64,000 bases of DNA from positions 62,001 through 126,000 of the forward strand of contig NZ_CP116221.1 in the NCBI RefSeq assembly GCF_023556315.2, given 5' to 3'. The notes beneath the pieces were generated by a model. It was given only the letters and a program-made list of their open reading frames with translations, made no database searches and was not told the DNA's origin. Position 1 is the stretch's first letter. Each line of letters opens with the position of its first letter. Positions 51,673 to 61,890 of this stretch are shown here, piece after piece. This stretch comes from Psychroserpens ponticola (GTDB lineage: Bacteria; Bacteroidota; Bacteroidia; Flavobacteriales; Flavobacteriaceae). A program made the translations under genes and the position numbers.

Positions 51673-54309
51673 ATGAAAAAAATTACACAAATAGCTTTCT
51701 TTTTAATTTCAATTCTATCATTACAAGCACAAGATGATGGTACTATAGATCTCTCTTTTCTTGGAGATAACAAAGGGCAAAAAGGCGTCAGTGGTGCTGT
51801 GCATACAATTGCTGTTCAACCAGATGGGAAACTGCTTATTGGAGGTGCTTTTGAGACTTACAATCAAATTTGGAGTCCTAAATTAATTCGAGTGAATCCT
51901 GATGGTTCTATAGATTCTAGTTTCAATCAAACGCTTTTAAGAGATAGTAATTCGAGTATTAACTCCATTGTGATTCAGCCAGATGGAAAAATACTTGTTG
52001 CTGGTGGTTTTGAGATGAGAACTCCTCATCCTGATAATGAATTGCTAGAAGAAGATATTATGCGATTAAACGCAGATGGAACTAGAGATGAAACATTTAT
52101 AGCTCCAGGAAACACAAGTGGTTGTGGTGATATTAGGAGTGTTGCTTTACAATCTGATGGAAAAATTATTATCGTTGGAGATATTTCTTATTGTGTCAGT
52201 AGTACTATTGATAACAATGAAAATATAATACGTCTTAATTCAGATGGTTCTTTAGATGAAACTTTTACCACTGTTGTAACCGATTTAGGCAATGGTAATT
52301 CTGGAGAACCAATACATTCAGTTCGTGTTCAATCAGACGATAAGATTTTAATTGCTGGTAATTTTAACCAAGTTAATGGTGTTACGCAACAACGATTAGC
52401 ACGTTTAAATAGTGATGGAACTCTAGATACCTCATATACTATTGGAACAGGCTTTAATAGTGCTGTAAATGATATAGCACTGCAACAAGATGGTAAGTTA
52501 TTAGTTGTTGGTAATTTCACAGCGTTTAATGCTACAAGTCAGAATCAAATTGTACGATTACATACAGATGGTTCTTTAGATGCCATATTGAATTCTGGTG
52601 CTGGTGTTGGTCGTTTTCAACCGTCAAACGGATATACTGCTGCTAGAAATATAGAGAATGTAGTTATTCAGTCTGATGGTAAAATACTCATTGGAGGCGA
52701 TTATAACCGTTATGATGGAACTGCTGTGTCTAGATATACACGATTAAATAGTGATGGTACATTTGATAATACTTTTTTTAATGTTGATGATCTTGGGATT
52801 GAAATCGCTAGCGTATATACAAGTTTAGTTTTGCCTAGTGGCGATTTTATTGTTGGAGGAAATTTTGATAAACATAATAGTTATAAAAAATCAGGACTTA
52901 TTAAGTTGACGTCTTCTGGTCAAGTAGATTTAAGTTTTAATTCAGGACATGGTCCAACCGAAGAATACTTCAGTACAGAAATTCGAGAGATTACTAAGGC
53001 TTCAGGTAACAAGTTATATGTCGCTGGACGTTTTAGAGAATATGACGATGTGTTTAGTAGAAATATAGCAAGGATTAATTCCGATGGATCGATAGATACA
53101 AGTTTTAGTACTGGAACTGATGAACTAATTAATGGTTTTGACGATGGCGTTAACGATGTTATGGAACAGCCAAGCGGAAAAATAATCGTTGTTGGTGAAT
53201 TTGAAACCTATAATGGAAATCCAGCTCCAGGTATTGCTAAACTTAATAACGATGGCTCTTTTGATAATACATTTAGTGTTGGTACTGGTGTGTCTAGTAG
53301 TAATTTGATAGATACTGTAGTTGAATTAGCTGATGGTAAATTTTTAATTGGAGGATTTTTTGATGAATTCGATGGATTTACGACAAGAAATTTAGCAAGA
53401 TTAAATGCAGATGGAAGTATAGATACTACGTTTTTTGTGTCGAGTGCATCTCAAATTTACGATATCTTTCTTCTAAATAATGGGCAGTTTTTCATAGGTA
53501 CATACAGTTATAACGACGATATTATTACTGGTCGCTTAGCTAAAATTAATCCAGATGGTACAAGAGACACTTCCTTTAATGCTACTGGTATAATTTCAGG
53601 TACTACCAAAATCGTTAAGGTATTAGGAAATGGTCAGATACTAGTTGGAGGCTATTACAGCTCTCAAGGAGGCAGCGTATTAAAGTTAAATGCTGATGGA
53701 TCTCTAGATACAGGATTTACTCTAGCAGATATCAATGCAAGAGTCGAGGATATGGAGTTACAGGACGATGGTAAACTAATTATAGGCGGAAATTTTGATG
53801 ATATAGATGGTAGAGACATTAGAGGTGTAGCGCGTTTAAATAGTGATGGTACATTTGATGATACCTTCAATCCAGAAGTTGTATCTCAAGATCCTGATAC
53901 GTATGCAGGAACAGATGACTTTTCAAATACTGTGAATAGTTTAGAACTCAGAGATTCTGGTCAGTTATTAGTTGGTGGAGATTTTAGAAGCTATAATGCG
54001 CAACCTAAATCGCCTCTCATTGCTTTGTTTGCTGGCATACCAGAAACGCTTAATACTAATCCGTTTGAAATTTCAGAACGCAATATTTCTGTGTTTCCAA
54101 ATCCAGCTTCAGATCTAATTTCAATTTCATCAGAAAAAGAAATTCAGAACATTCAACTCTATACGATTTCTGGAAAGCAAATTTTAAATCAGCAAGATCT
54201 TAAGTCTTACAATCATCGTTTGGATGTTAGTCAACTATCAAAAGGATTTTATCTTCTGAAGATTTCAAATCATGCAACTACAATAACAAAAAAATTAGTA
54301 ATCAATTAA
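51673..54309 (+). CDS. delta-60 repeat beta-propeller-like protein with type IX sorting domain
   Basis: This is an 878-residue secreted protein. The signal peptide ends near residue 20 (SLQAQ). About thirteen repeats of the form N-x-DG-[ST]-x-D-x-[ST]-F, alternating with QxDGKxLIGG-type strands, cover most of the chain. The last 80 residues form a type A T9SS sorting domain ([14 protein letters not shown] ... [10 protein letters not shown]). The protein should be exported to the cell surface by the type IX system. The repeat is a common flavobacterial surface fold of unknown role. It is second in the four-gene operon. Confidence 0.88.
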   Translation: MKKITQIAFFLISILSLQAQDDGTIDLSFLGDNKGQKGVSGAVHTIAVQPDGKLLIGGAFETYNQIWSPKLIRVNPDGSIDSSFNQTLLRDSNSSINSIVIQPDGKILVAGGFEMRTPHPDNELLEEDIMRLNADGTRDETFIAPGNTSGCGDIRSVALQSDGKIIIVGDISYCVSSTIDNNENIIRLNSDGSLDETFTTVVTDLGNGNSGEPIHSVRVQSDDKILIAGNFNQVNGVTQQRLARLNSDGTLDTSYTIGTGFNSAVNDIALQQDGKLLVVGNFTAFNATSQNQIVRLHTDGSLDAILNSGAGVGRFQPSNGYTAARNIENVVIQSDGKILIGGDYNRYDGTAVSRYTRLNSDGTFDNTFFNVDDLGIEIASVYTSLVLPSGDFIVGGNFDKHNSYKKSGLIKLTSSGQVDLSFNSGHGPTEEYFSTEIREITKASGNKLYVAGRFREYDDVFSRNIARINSDGSIDTSFSTGTDELINGFDDGVNDVMEQPSGKIIVVGEFETYNGNPAPGIAKLNNDGSFDNTFSVGTGVSSSNLIDTVVELADGKFLIGGFFDEFDGFTTRNLARLNADGSIDTTFFVSSASQIYDIFLLNNGQFFIGTYSYNDDIITGRLAKINPDGTRDTSFNATGIISGTTKIVKVLGNGQILVGGYYSSQGGSVLKLNADGSLDTGFTLADINARVEDMELQDDGKLIIGGNFDDIDGRDIRGVARLNSDGTFDDTFNPEVVSQDPDTYAGTDDFSNTVNSLELRDSGQLLVGGDFRSYNAQPKSPLIALFAGIPETLNTNPFEISERNISVFPNPASDLISISSEKEIQNIQLYTISGKQILNQQDLKSYNHRLDVSQLSKGFYLLKISNHATTITKKLVIN

Positions 54310-54322
54310 AATAAAAAAAACT

Positions 54323-54964
54323 ATGAAACGTACCAGATACATAATCATGACAGTGCTATCATTTGTGTTTATCACCTCATGCCTTGGTGATCGAAAATCA
54401 ATTGATGTAGAAGACTTAAGTGATACTTCTTTTGTAAATGAAAACTTTAAAGGAAATAACATCAATTATAGCAAAGAAATGAGTGCTTGTGATCAGCTTT
54501 CAGCAAGTACAATGGCTAAATTATATAAAGTTTCCGAAGAAAAAGTGACTGTTATAGATCCTACAAAGTCGAATAATTATGGAGCCACACCACTTCCAAC
54601 CTGTCAATATCGAATTCAATTTGGAGATAATGAATTCCAATATTTGTCAGGCTCAATTACAATAATGCCAGAAGTAAAAAAGGACGACTATATGTCAGAT
54701 GTTGCTGAGGCTGCTGGTAGAGGAGAAGATTGGGTTCAAGCATGGAGTCTTAAAAAATCTATGTATGAAAGTGCTGAGTGGATTCCTAATATGGGAAAAG
54801 CATCACTTTGGATGGGAAGTAAACGTACCTTAGATATAAAACTTGATGGTTATACCTTGTCTGTAATTGCACCAGGAACTGGTTTTAATGAAGAAAAATC
54901 GAAGCAAAGAGATTACAAAACCATTGCGATTGCTATGGCAAAGCAAGCAGGATACATTAACTAA
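54323..54964 (+). CDS. predicted lipoprotein, unknown
   Basis: This is a 213-residue protein. The signal peptide ends in a lipobox ITSC-L at about residue 20. The middle contains [23 protein letters not shown] and [17 protein letters not shown] with two Cys, which could form a disulfide. No named family is recognised. It is third in the operon and precedes a secreted protein by 14 bases. Confidence 0.7.
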   Translation: MKRTRYIIMTVLSFVFITSCLGDRKSIDVEDLSDTSFVNENFKGNNINYSKEMSACDQLSASTMAKLYKVSEEKVTVIDPTKSNNYGATPLPTCQYRIQFGDNEFQYLSGSITIMPEVKKDDYMSDVAEAAGRGEDWVQAWSLKKSMYESAEWIPNMGKASLWMGSKRTLDIKLDGYTLSVIAPGTGFNEEKSKQRDYKTIAIAMAKQAGYIN

Positions 54965-54978
54965 AAAACGAACTTTTT

Positions 54979-55833
54979 ATGAACTATTTAAATTATTTGG
55001 TTGGTATATTTTTCTTCGGAATTACAATATCGATGGCTGCTCAACAGCATGTGAGTTATGATGGCGTTAAAATGAATTCTAATCTAGAGATTTCTGAAGC
55101 CCAAATTTCTAAGGAGAAAATAATGCTTGTGCTTCATGAAATTGATATGACCAAGCATCAAACTGATAATTGTGAGGATTGTCCAACGTCAAAATCATTA
55201 ATTTTAGATGTTGATTTCACACGATCATTTAAGTTTCCCATTACAGAAGACGACAGTGTGTATGTTAGAGTGACGCATTTACAAAAAAACTTGGCAGAAC
55301 ATAAGCACAATCTTTCTCAAGTGAATACAATGAATGCATCTAGAAATAGGTCTGAAGAAAATCAATTGAAAAATCAGGCTGATGTGATTAAAGTGAAAGG
55401 CCAAGAAATTGCAAAACTGATGCAAGAAGGAAAATTATCTCCAGAAGAAGCACAAAAACAATTGCTAGCTTTATCTGAGCCTTATCTAAATAAATTAGAT
55501 CATTCGGCAATTGCTAATACAGAAGCTGAAGAGTTTCAGAACAATTCAAACTTTTCAATAGTGTTTTATAACGATGATACCAAAACTGAATCTCAGCCTT
55601 ATTCAGGTTATTTGTACATCAAAACGTTTAATGAAGAGCGGTTTGTAGCAGAATTTAGAGGCATACATATTGAGCAATGTGTTGAAAAACGCGTCGTAAG
55701 TTCTGAAGAAGAAAAAGCAAAATGTAGTTCTATTCAATCACAATATTTGCCAGAAACGAAAGTATTACATGAAGGCTCAGGAACAATGACTTTAAATGTG
55801 GCTATAAAAGAGTTTCAAAATAATAGAGGATAG
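54979..55833 (+). CDS. secreted protein, unknown
   Basis: This is a 284-residue exported protein. The signal peptide ends near residue 21 (SMAAQ). A Cys pair (NCEDCPTS, about 56-63) and a helical, charged central segment (about 115-160) are visible. The C-terminal half is beta-rich. No family is recognised. It is the last gene of the operon and converges with the CHAT gene, 15 bases apart and with no visible terminator between them. Confidence 0.65.
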   Translation: MNYLNYLVGIFFFGITISMAAQQHVSYDGVKMNSNLEISEAQISKEKIMLVLHEIDMTKHQTDNCEDCPTSKSLILDVDFTRSFKFPITEDDSVYVRVTHLQKNLAEHKHNLSQVNTMNASRNRSEENQLKNQADVIKVKGQEIAKLMQEGKLSPEEAQKQLLALSEPYLNKLDHSAIANTEAEEFQNNSNFSIVFYNDDTKTESQPYSGYLYIKTFNEERFVAEFRGIHIEQCVEKRVVSSEEEKAKCSSIQSQYLPETKVLHEGSGTMTLNVAIKEFQNNRG

Positions 55834-55848
55834 TTTAAAACTTGCAGT

Positions 55849-58527
55849 TTAAGATTTTCGTCGACTGTTTTTAATTGCAAAACCAAGAAGCAGTATAGCG
55901 AAACCAATACTGATCCAGTAATATAATGCCCAAGAATTATTAGTTAATTCGATAGGTGCATCATTTCCATAAAGTACAAATCCAGCCCAGTAATAAGGAT
56001 GTTTTAATTTCGGATTTGAAGTCAACTTTAAATAATCTAATTTAGCTTGTTGTAGTGCAACAGATTTAGATTTTCCGTCTTTTAGATGCTGATAAAAAGA
56101 AATCATAATCTCTTTTGTAGAATTATCAGGAGCACTCCACAAACTTGAAACTGTAGCTGGAATTCCAGAATACATAAAGGCTTGAGAAAGTGAGACAATA
56201 CCTTTTCCAGAAGAATAGCCTCCAACACCTGTGTTGCAAGCACTTAATACTGCTAAGTCTGCGTTGCTTTTAAGTCCGTATAATTCTGAAACAAATAACT
56301 GGTTATCCTCTTTATCATCTGAAAATAAAATATTACTAAGTTCAGGATCTTCATCATTTAAAAACGCATGACCAGCTAAGTGAATGATAGCATAGTCTTT
56401 TGGTAAATTGATAAATTCATATTTTGAAGCATTCTCGTTTTCATAAACGGTTCCATCAAGTAAATCAGATAAAATGGTCACTTCTTCTTTTGCGCCAAGT
56501 AAATCATATGGTTCACCTCTTACTGCTAGTTGTGATTCAGTTGCTGTAAACTTACTGTAAGCAGGTGCGAAAAAAGTAATATTTTTCTTATGATTAACAG
56601 TTTTATAAGCATCAGTATCAATATAGCTCAAGCCATTTGCGTAACTTATTGCTGAGGTTTCAATGAAGTAATTGTTGTCGTTTTTAAGTAATTCAAATGG
56701 TAAATAATTTAAAATAGCATCTGCGATGATAACGGTTTGATTTGAGATCGAAATATCACTTAATAAAACATCATAGAGTTCTGTTGATAATGTATTTAAT
56801 GTTTCAATTTGAGTATGGTCTTTTAATTGAGATACATACTTTTTTGTGAGTTTTTCTATAGTTTCATAATCACCAAGTGATTCGATGTTTACTGTATTAG
56901 AGTTTATGTAAATTCTGAATAACTCATCATTTGCCTTTGTAAATTTTAAGATGGTCGTCTGTTCAGGGATTTTTAAATCTTCAAGAGAAAAATCGGTATT
57001 CGTTAATTTGTAAATTGGACTATTTTCGGACTTGATTTCGTTTTTGATGTCAGTGATTTTTAGTTCAATATCAAAGATGTGTTGTTTTGCAAGCGAGTCA
57101 CCATTTTGTTGCTTTTGTTTTAATGTTGTAAGTTCTGAACGTAGATTGGATTCTTTATTAAACAGTTCATCTAAATCTGATGTGTTTTCGGCTAAACTTC
57201 GGTTAAGTAAAATGGTGTTAAATTGAGATTTGGTTTCAATACGTTCAATCCTATTTAGAAATTGTATCATTTCTAGGTCACTGATTTCGTGATCAGCAAT
57301 TTGTTGTAAAACCCTGTTTTTTATAATCTCATAGTTTACAAAATGTTTGTTTAACGGATTATGATCTATGCGATCTGCAAATTGTTTTAGTCCAATTCTA
57401 AAAATTTCATCAGCAGTATTATTCAAAGTGTCATCGTTAATGTCTTCCAAAAACATGGCGAATTGATTCAATAATACTGGATACTTTAATTCGGTAATTG
57501 GCGAGAATTCTTCAGCGTTAAAATTAAGGACATCAACGTCTGAATTGTTTTTATTTAGAAGTGTAAGAGCTTTGTTTGTGTTTTCGATTAATGCAGGTTT
57601 TTGTCCCAATTCTGAATGACATCTACTCGCAATTTCATACACATTTAATTGCTGAAACTTATTTAGGTTTTCGAATGTTTTTAGATGTTCCATGACTTTT
57701 AGAGCACCTTGATAATCCTTAAAATCTAAATGGCTAAACCCTTTACAAATCACAGAATATATTTTTGTATTCATTGAAGGACTTATGCGTTCGGCTTCGT
57801 CAAAAAAGTAAACGGCTTGTTTTAAATCTCTTTTCTGGTAATAACGACCAATTCTAAAAAGCGCTTGACTAAAAATTGAATTTAAAGATGCTTTAGATGA
57901 ATTGGCATCATAAAATGATTTAAAATCTTGATAAGTGTCAAGCAATTTTGTTTCATCTTCCAACATTTGGAGATAGTTAATTTCAGATTCGAAAACTGAC
58001 GCTTGTAGTTCGAGAGTTGAACTTAATCCTTTAGTGTTTATTAAATCCTGTTTTCTAGTCTTAAAAACAGTTTTAGCTTTATTTACAAAACCTAGTGATT
58101 TTAAATAATCACCTTCCTCTTTGTTTACAATAGCTAAGTCCAGATAAAAGTTAACTAGTTTTTCAGGATTTACTAGTTTTTCATCTAGAATTAATCGTGC
58201 TTCTTCTAAATATTTTTTTTGATTGTCTAGATTATTTAAATAATCATAAGCATAGCAATATGATAAATCAGCATAAAGTTCAAAAAGCAGCCCTTTGTTT
58301 TTTAAGTTGTCTTTTTTAAAATTGCTAATTGCATCTTGATATACAGAAACAGCGTCTTTAATTTTATGAATTCCAAAGAGACTATCAGCTTTCTGTTTTT
58401 GATTTTCTAGTTGCTTGTGTTCAATACTGCGATCTTCTTGAAAACATACAAAAGCCTTAGATTGTGAAGTGATAAAAATGAGACATATAAAAATATAATA
58501 TGTAGCGTTTCTGTAGGTCTTCGTCAT
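55849..58527 (-). CDS. exported TPR-CHAT protease-like membrane protein
   Basis: This is an 892-residue protein. The N terminus looks like a signal peptide (about 1-25, SQSKA). TPR-like helical repeats follow (about 40-330) and then a coiled-coil region (about 440-490). The CHAT domain (caspase-HetF-associated-with-TPR peptidase) covers about 560-860. The catalytic pair is visible as HLAGHA (His720) and SACNTG (Cys764). A single transmembrane helix lies at about 866-884, with a basic end. The topology suggests a periplasmic catalytic domain held at the membrane. A CHAT protein with a signal peptide and a C-terminal anchor differs from the cytoplasmic CHAT proteases linked to immunity. The substrate is unknown. 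Confidence 0.85.
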   Translation of the reverse strand: MTKTYRNATYYIFICLIFITSQSKAFVCFQEDRSIEHKQLENQKQKADSLFGIHKIKDAVSVYQDAISNFKKDNLKNKGLLFELYADLSYCYAYDYLNNLDNQKKYLEEARLILDEKLVNPEKLVNFYLDLAIVNKEEGDYLKSLGFVNKAKTVFKTRKQDLINTKGLSSTLELQASVFESEINYLQMLEDETKLLDTYQDFKSFYDANSSKASLNSIFSQALFRIGRYYQKRDLKQAVYFFDEAERISPSMNTKIYSVICKGFSHLDFKDYQGALKVMEHLKTFENLNKFQQLNVYEIASRCHSELGQKPALIENTNKALTLLNKNNSDVDVLNFNAEEFSPITELKYPVLLNQFAMFLEDINDDTLNNTADEIFRIGLKQFADRIDHNPLNKHFVNYEIIKNRVLQQIADHEISDLEMIQFLNRIERIETKSQFNTILLNRSLAENTSDLDELFNKESNLRSELTTLKQKQQNGDSLAKQHIFDIELKITDIKNEIKSENSPIYKLTNTDFSLEDLKIPEQTTILKFTKANDELFRIYINSNTVNIESLGDYETIEKLTKKYVSQLKDHTQIETLNTLSTELYDVLLSDISISNQTVIIADAILNYLPFELLKNDNNYFIETSAISYANGLSYIDTDAYKTVNHKKNITFFAPAYSKFTATESQLAVRGEPYDLLGAKEEVTILSDLLDGTVYENENASKYEFINLPKDYAIIHLAGHAFLNDEDPELSNILFSDDKEDNQLFVSELYGLKSNADLAVLSACNTGVGGYSSGKGIVSLSQAFMYSGIPATVSSLWSAPDNSTKEIMISFYQHLKDGKSKSVALQQAKLDYLKLTSNPKLKHPYYWAGFVLYGNDAPIELTNNSWALYYWISIGFAILLLGFAIKNSRRKS

Positions 58528-58614
58528 TAGAGTTAGGCTGGTTTTTGATAATTACCTGATATAAAGACTAAAAATAAAAAAAAGAGTTAAAAGAACCTTA
58601 TAAACTTTAAATAG

Positions 58615-59577
58615 TTATTTATTTACAGTCGCACGTTGCAAGCGATCGTTGATAGATTTTCCTAAGCCAAAATCTGGAAACCGCTCTGTGATGATAATGT
58701 CTAAATCTTGTTTGTCTAATTGATGTAAGGCATCATACAACTTTGAAGCCGCTTCTTGTAAGTCTGTAGATTCTGAAAGTACAATTTGAAATGCAATAGC
58801 ATCATGTTCTAAAGATTTATTAATTGCTAAAACACCAATTCGTTTGTTTGAATGTTCTTCAACAGCTTTAGAAAGATCATCTACTAAAATAGTTTGTGTT
58901 GAAGGTGCATAATGACGATCTAACATGCCTGGAGCATTTGGAGCAATGTCCTTTTTATTCTTTATTTGAATCGATCCAACCACGTTTTCGATTTCTTCAA
59001 TTGATGTGGAGCCTAAACGGTAAATCACAGGTTCTTCGCCTTCAAATCCGATGATTGTAGATTCTATTCCACGTTGACAAGCGCCTCCATCAAGCACCAT
59101 TTTGATGTCCTCTTTAAAATAATCGTTGACGTGTTGCGCAGTTGTCGGACTAATACTCCCAAACGGATTTGCACTTGGTGCAGCCAAAGGAAAGTCTAAA
59201 TGGTTCAGTAATTCTAAAGCCATTGGATGATTCGGAATACGTACTGCTACTGTATCTTTTCCTGCAGTAATAATGTCAGGAATTGTTGAATTCTTAGGAA
59301 GCACAAGCGTTAAAGGTCCAGGCCAAAAGACATCAGCCAAAAGTTTTGCTTTAGCAGGAATGTAGCTTGCTATAGTTGTTAATACTTCTACAGAAGGAAT
59401 ATGAACAATCAACGGATTAAAAAACGGACGCTTTTTCGTTTCAAAAATACTTTTTATGGCTTTTTCACTGAAGATATTTCCTGCCAATCCATAAACCGTT
59501 TCAGTAGGAATTGCAACTAATTCTTCTGCATTTAAAATAGCAACCGCTTTTGATATGTCTGTTGATAGGATACTCAT
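58615..59577 (-). CDS. L-threonylcarbamoyladenylate synthase (Sua5/YrdC)
   Basis: This is a 320-residue enzyme that makes threonylcarbamoyl-AMP for t6A37 tRNA modification. The YrdC domain (about 10-195) has the early TETVYGLAGN, KKRPFFNPLIVHI and APSANPFGSISPTTA motifs. The C-terminal Sua5 domain (about 210-320) is present, so this is the long Sua5 form. It stands alone on the minus strand and is divergent from the ABC-F gene. Confidence 0.94.
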   Translation of the reverse strand: MSILSTDISKAVAILNAEELVAIPTETVYGLAGNIFSEKAIKSIFETKKRPFFNPLIVHIPSVEVLTTIASYIPAKAKLLADVFWPGPLTLVLPKNSTIPDIITAGKDTVAVRIPNHPMALELLNHLDFPLAAPSANPFGSISPTTAQHVNDYFKEDIKMVLDGGACQRGIESTIIGFEGEEPVIYRLGSTSIEEIENVVGSIQIKNKKDIAPNAPGMLDRHYAPSTQTILVDDLSKAVEEHSNKRIGVLAINKSLEHDAIAFQIVLSESTDLQEAASKLYDALHQLDKQDLDIIITERFPDFGLGKSINDRLQRATVNK

Positions 59578-59659
59578 TGTGCTTTAATGATTGCAATATT
59601 AGTTCAAAAAAACGAAAGAATTATATGAAACTAGTCAAGTCTTTAATGTTCTAATGTCT

Positions 59660-59726
59660 GGTTGAGCGCAGTCGAAACCTTTATAAATATTTTTATGGGA
59701 GACCTTTCGACTGCGCTCAAGGTGAC
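59660..59726. repeat. palindromic intergenic repeat (GAGCGCAGTCGAAA type)
   Basis: A perfect 16-bp inverted repeat, TTGAGCGCAGTCGAAA (59662-59677) with its complement (59705-59720), flanks a 27-base loop. It sits in the 242-base gap between the Sua5 and ABC-F genes. The stem core GAGCGCAGTCGAAA is much richer in G+C than the surroundings, as expected for a mobile palindromic element. Confidence 0.7.
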
Positions 59727-59819
59727 AAATAGAAATATTATTGACTTCCTTATTAAAATTAATATTTTTATATATTGAACTTTGGTTTTTAGTAATTTCG
59801 CAGCTTTAAAATTTATAGG

Positions 59820-61451
59820 ATGATTTCAGTAGATAATTTAGCAGTAGAGTTTAGTGGTCACACGTTGTTTAGTGATGTGTCATTCACGATTAATGCAGAT
59901 GATAAAATTGCATTAATGGGAAAAAATGGTGCAGGAAAATCGACAATGATGAAAATTATTGCAGGTGTTCAAAATGCCACACGCGGCAACGTAAGAACGC
60001 CAAAAGACGCAATTATTGCGTATTTACCACAGCATTTATTAACTGAAGATAATACCACTGTTTTTGATGAAGCCTCAAAAGCCTTTAGTCATGTGTTTGA
60101 AATGCGTGATGAAATGGAAGGCTTAAATAAACAGCTTGAAACTAGAACCGATTACGAGTCTGATGATTACATGAAAATTATTGAGCGTGTTTCAGATTTA
60201 GGGGAAAGTTACTACGCTTTAGAAGATGTAAATTATGATGCTGAAGTTGAAAAAGCGCTTAAAGGTTTAGGCTTTAAACAAGAAGATTTCACAAGACAAA
60301 CCAATGAGTTTTCTGGAGGTTATCGCATGCGAATAGAACTCGTGAAAATATTACTTCAAAAACCAGATTTGATTTTATTAGATGAGCCTACGAATCATAT
60401 CGATATTGAATCTGTGATTTGGTTGGAAGATTTCTTGATTAATAAAGCCAATGCAGTGGTTGTGATTTCACACGATCGCGCTTTTATTGATAACATTACC
60501 AATCGTACGATTGAAGTGACCATGGGTCGCATTTACGATTACAAAGCAAAATACACACATTACTTGCAATTGCGTGAAGACCGAAGATCACATCAAATAA
60601 AAGCGTATCAAGAACAGCAGAAATTTATTGCCGACAATCAGGCGTTTATTGATCGCTTTAAAGGCACCTATTCAAAAACGAATCAAGTAACGTCGCGAGA
60701 ACGCATGCTTGAAAAATTGCAAATTATAGAGATTGATGATGTAGATACCTCAGCTTTAAAATTGCGTTTTCCACCAACAAATCGTTCAGGTGATTATCCT
60801 GTAACAGTTAAAGATGTTTCTAAATCTTATGATGAACATGTTGTGTTTAAAGATGCAAATATGTCGATTGCAAGAGGAGAGAAAGTCTGTTTTGTTGGTC
60901 GAAATGGCGAAGGGAAATCGACCATGATAAAATCTATTTTAGGTGAAATTGAAGTCGAAGGAACATGTAGTTTAGGTCATAATGTTAAAGTTGGTTATTT
61001 TGCTCAAAACCAAGCCGCTTTGCTTGATGAAGACTTAACGATTTTCCAAACAGTTGATGAGGTTGCAAAAGGTGATGTACGAACACAAGTCAAAAATATT
61101 TTAGGTCGTTTTATGTTTAGAGGCGACGAGATAGATAAAAAAGTAAGTGTGTTGTCTGGTGGAGAAAAAACCAGATTAGCGATGGTGAAACTATTGCTAG
61201 AACCTGTGAATTTACTTATTCTAGATGAGCCAACAAATCACTTAGATTTAAAATCTAAAGACGTTTTAAAAGAAGCACTTCAAAATTTTGATGGAACACT
61301 GATACTTGTGTCTCACGATCGTGATTTTTTACAAGGCTTATCTAAAAAGGTATTTGAATTTAAAGACAAACGTGTGGTTGAGCATTTTGAGACGATTGAT
61401 GATTTCTTAGTTAGAAATCGCGTTGAGAGTTTGAAAGGCTTAGACTTGTGA
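59820..61451 (+). CDS. ABC-F family ATPase (ribosome-associated type)
   Basis: This is a 543-residue protein with two ABC domains and no membrane segments. Walker A motifs are GKNGAGKST and GRNGEGKST, signature motifs are SGGYRMR and SGGEKTR, and the Walker B segments read LILLDEPTNH and LILDEPTNH. A helical linker of about 80 residues (about 230-310) lies between the domains, as in ABC-F proteins that bind the ribosomal E site. Both ATPase sites look intact. The exact subgroup (YbiT-, Uup- or EttA-like) is not decided. Confidence 0.92.
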   Translation: MISVDNLAVEFSGHTLFSDVSFTINADDKIALMGKNGAGKSTMMKIIAGVQNATRGNVRTPKDAIIAYLPQHLLTEDNTTVFDEASKAFSHVFEMRDEMEGLNKQLETRTDYESDDYMKIIERVSDLGESYYALEDVNYDAEVEKALKGLGFKQEDFTRQTNEFSGGYRMRIELVKILLQKPDLILLDEPTNHIDIESVIWLEDFLINKANAVVVISHDRAFIDNITNRTIEVTMGRIYDYKAKYTHYLQLREDRRSHQIKAYQEQQKFIADNQAFIDRFKGTYSKTNQVTSRERMLEKLQIIEIDDVDTSALKLRFPPTNRSGDYPVTVKDVSKSYDEHVVFKDANMSIARGEKVCFVGRNGEGKSTMIKSILGEIEVEGTCSLGHNVKVGYFAQNQAALLDEDLTIFQTVDEVAKGDVRTQVKNILGRFMFRGDEIDKKVSVLSGGEKTRLAMVKLLLEPVNLLILDEPTNHLDLKSKDVLKEALQNFDGTLILVSHDRDFLQGLSKKVFEFKDKRVVEHFETIDDFLVRNRVESLKGLDL

Positions 61452-61501
61452 TTTGAGTTTGAAATAAGTTTTATAATCTGTTGATCATATTGATGACATT
61501 T

Positions 61502-61664
61502 GTCAGTTCGAGTGAATTTTACGATTAAAAATGAGTAAAATTTGTATCGAGAACTGGGTTGTCTGCTTTAAATGAGTTTTCGATACGATTTTTTAAACTT
61601 CGTTTAGGTATTTTCAATTAAAATATATTTTAACTTCAATAATCTCAAAATTACTCGAACTGAC
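61502..61664. repeat. long palindromic element (GTCAGTTCGAGT type)
   Basis: The ends are inverted copies: GTCAGTTCGAGT (61502-61513) and ACTCGAACTGAC (61653-61664), with further AT matches inside. An internal stem GTATCGA (61544-61550) / TCGATAC (61580-61586) gives a cruciform-like shape. No open frame is present. It looks like a MITE-type element. Confidence 0.65.
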
Positions 61665-61701
61665 GTTTTTCATTTCACTAGTAATTTTCATTTTTGTTAA
61701 C

Positions 61702-61842
61702 TGCGTTAGTGATGGAGGCATTTGTTGAAGCTCTTTTTGTACTGTTGCGCTTATGCAACACAAAAAAGCGACTGCCGAGAGCACGACCTAAGCGATCCTG
61801 CAAGGTTTTGGAAACCTTGTAGGTATGAGTGTGGTAACGCCC
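61702..61842 (-). repeat. dispersed GCGTTA...TAACGC element, copy 2
   Basis: On the minus strand it begins GGGCGTTACCACA and ends CACTAACGCAG. It aligns with copy 1 (5118-5236) in several blocks in the same order. It holds two extra hairpins, CAAGGTTT / AAACCTTG (61801-61819) and TGTTGC / GCAACA (61743-61760), in the part where copy 1 is shorter. Confidence 0.75.
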
Positions 61843-61890
61843 AAATAAAGACCTTAACTTTTTGTACTGCCTAAGCGGCAATATTTTAAC

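Noticed and set aside
55849-58527. CHAT protein as part of a CRISPR type III-E or gasdermin immune system
   Set aside because: No Cas, gasdermin or CRISPR repeats are nearby, and the protein appears to be exported and membrane-anchored.
61678-61881. 67-codon minus-strand frame with a basic product
   Set aside because: It coincides with the second copy of the dispersed element. Similarity between its product and the frame at 5033-5278 comes from the shared DNA repeat.
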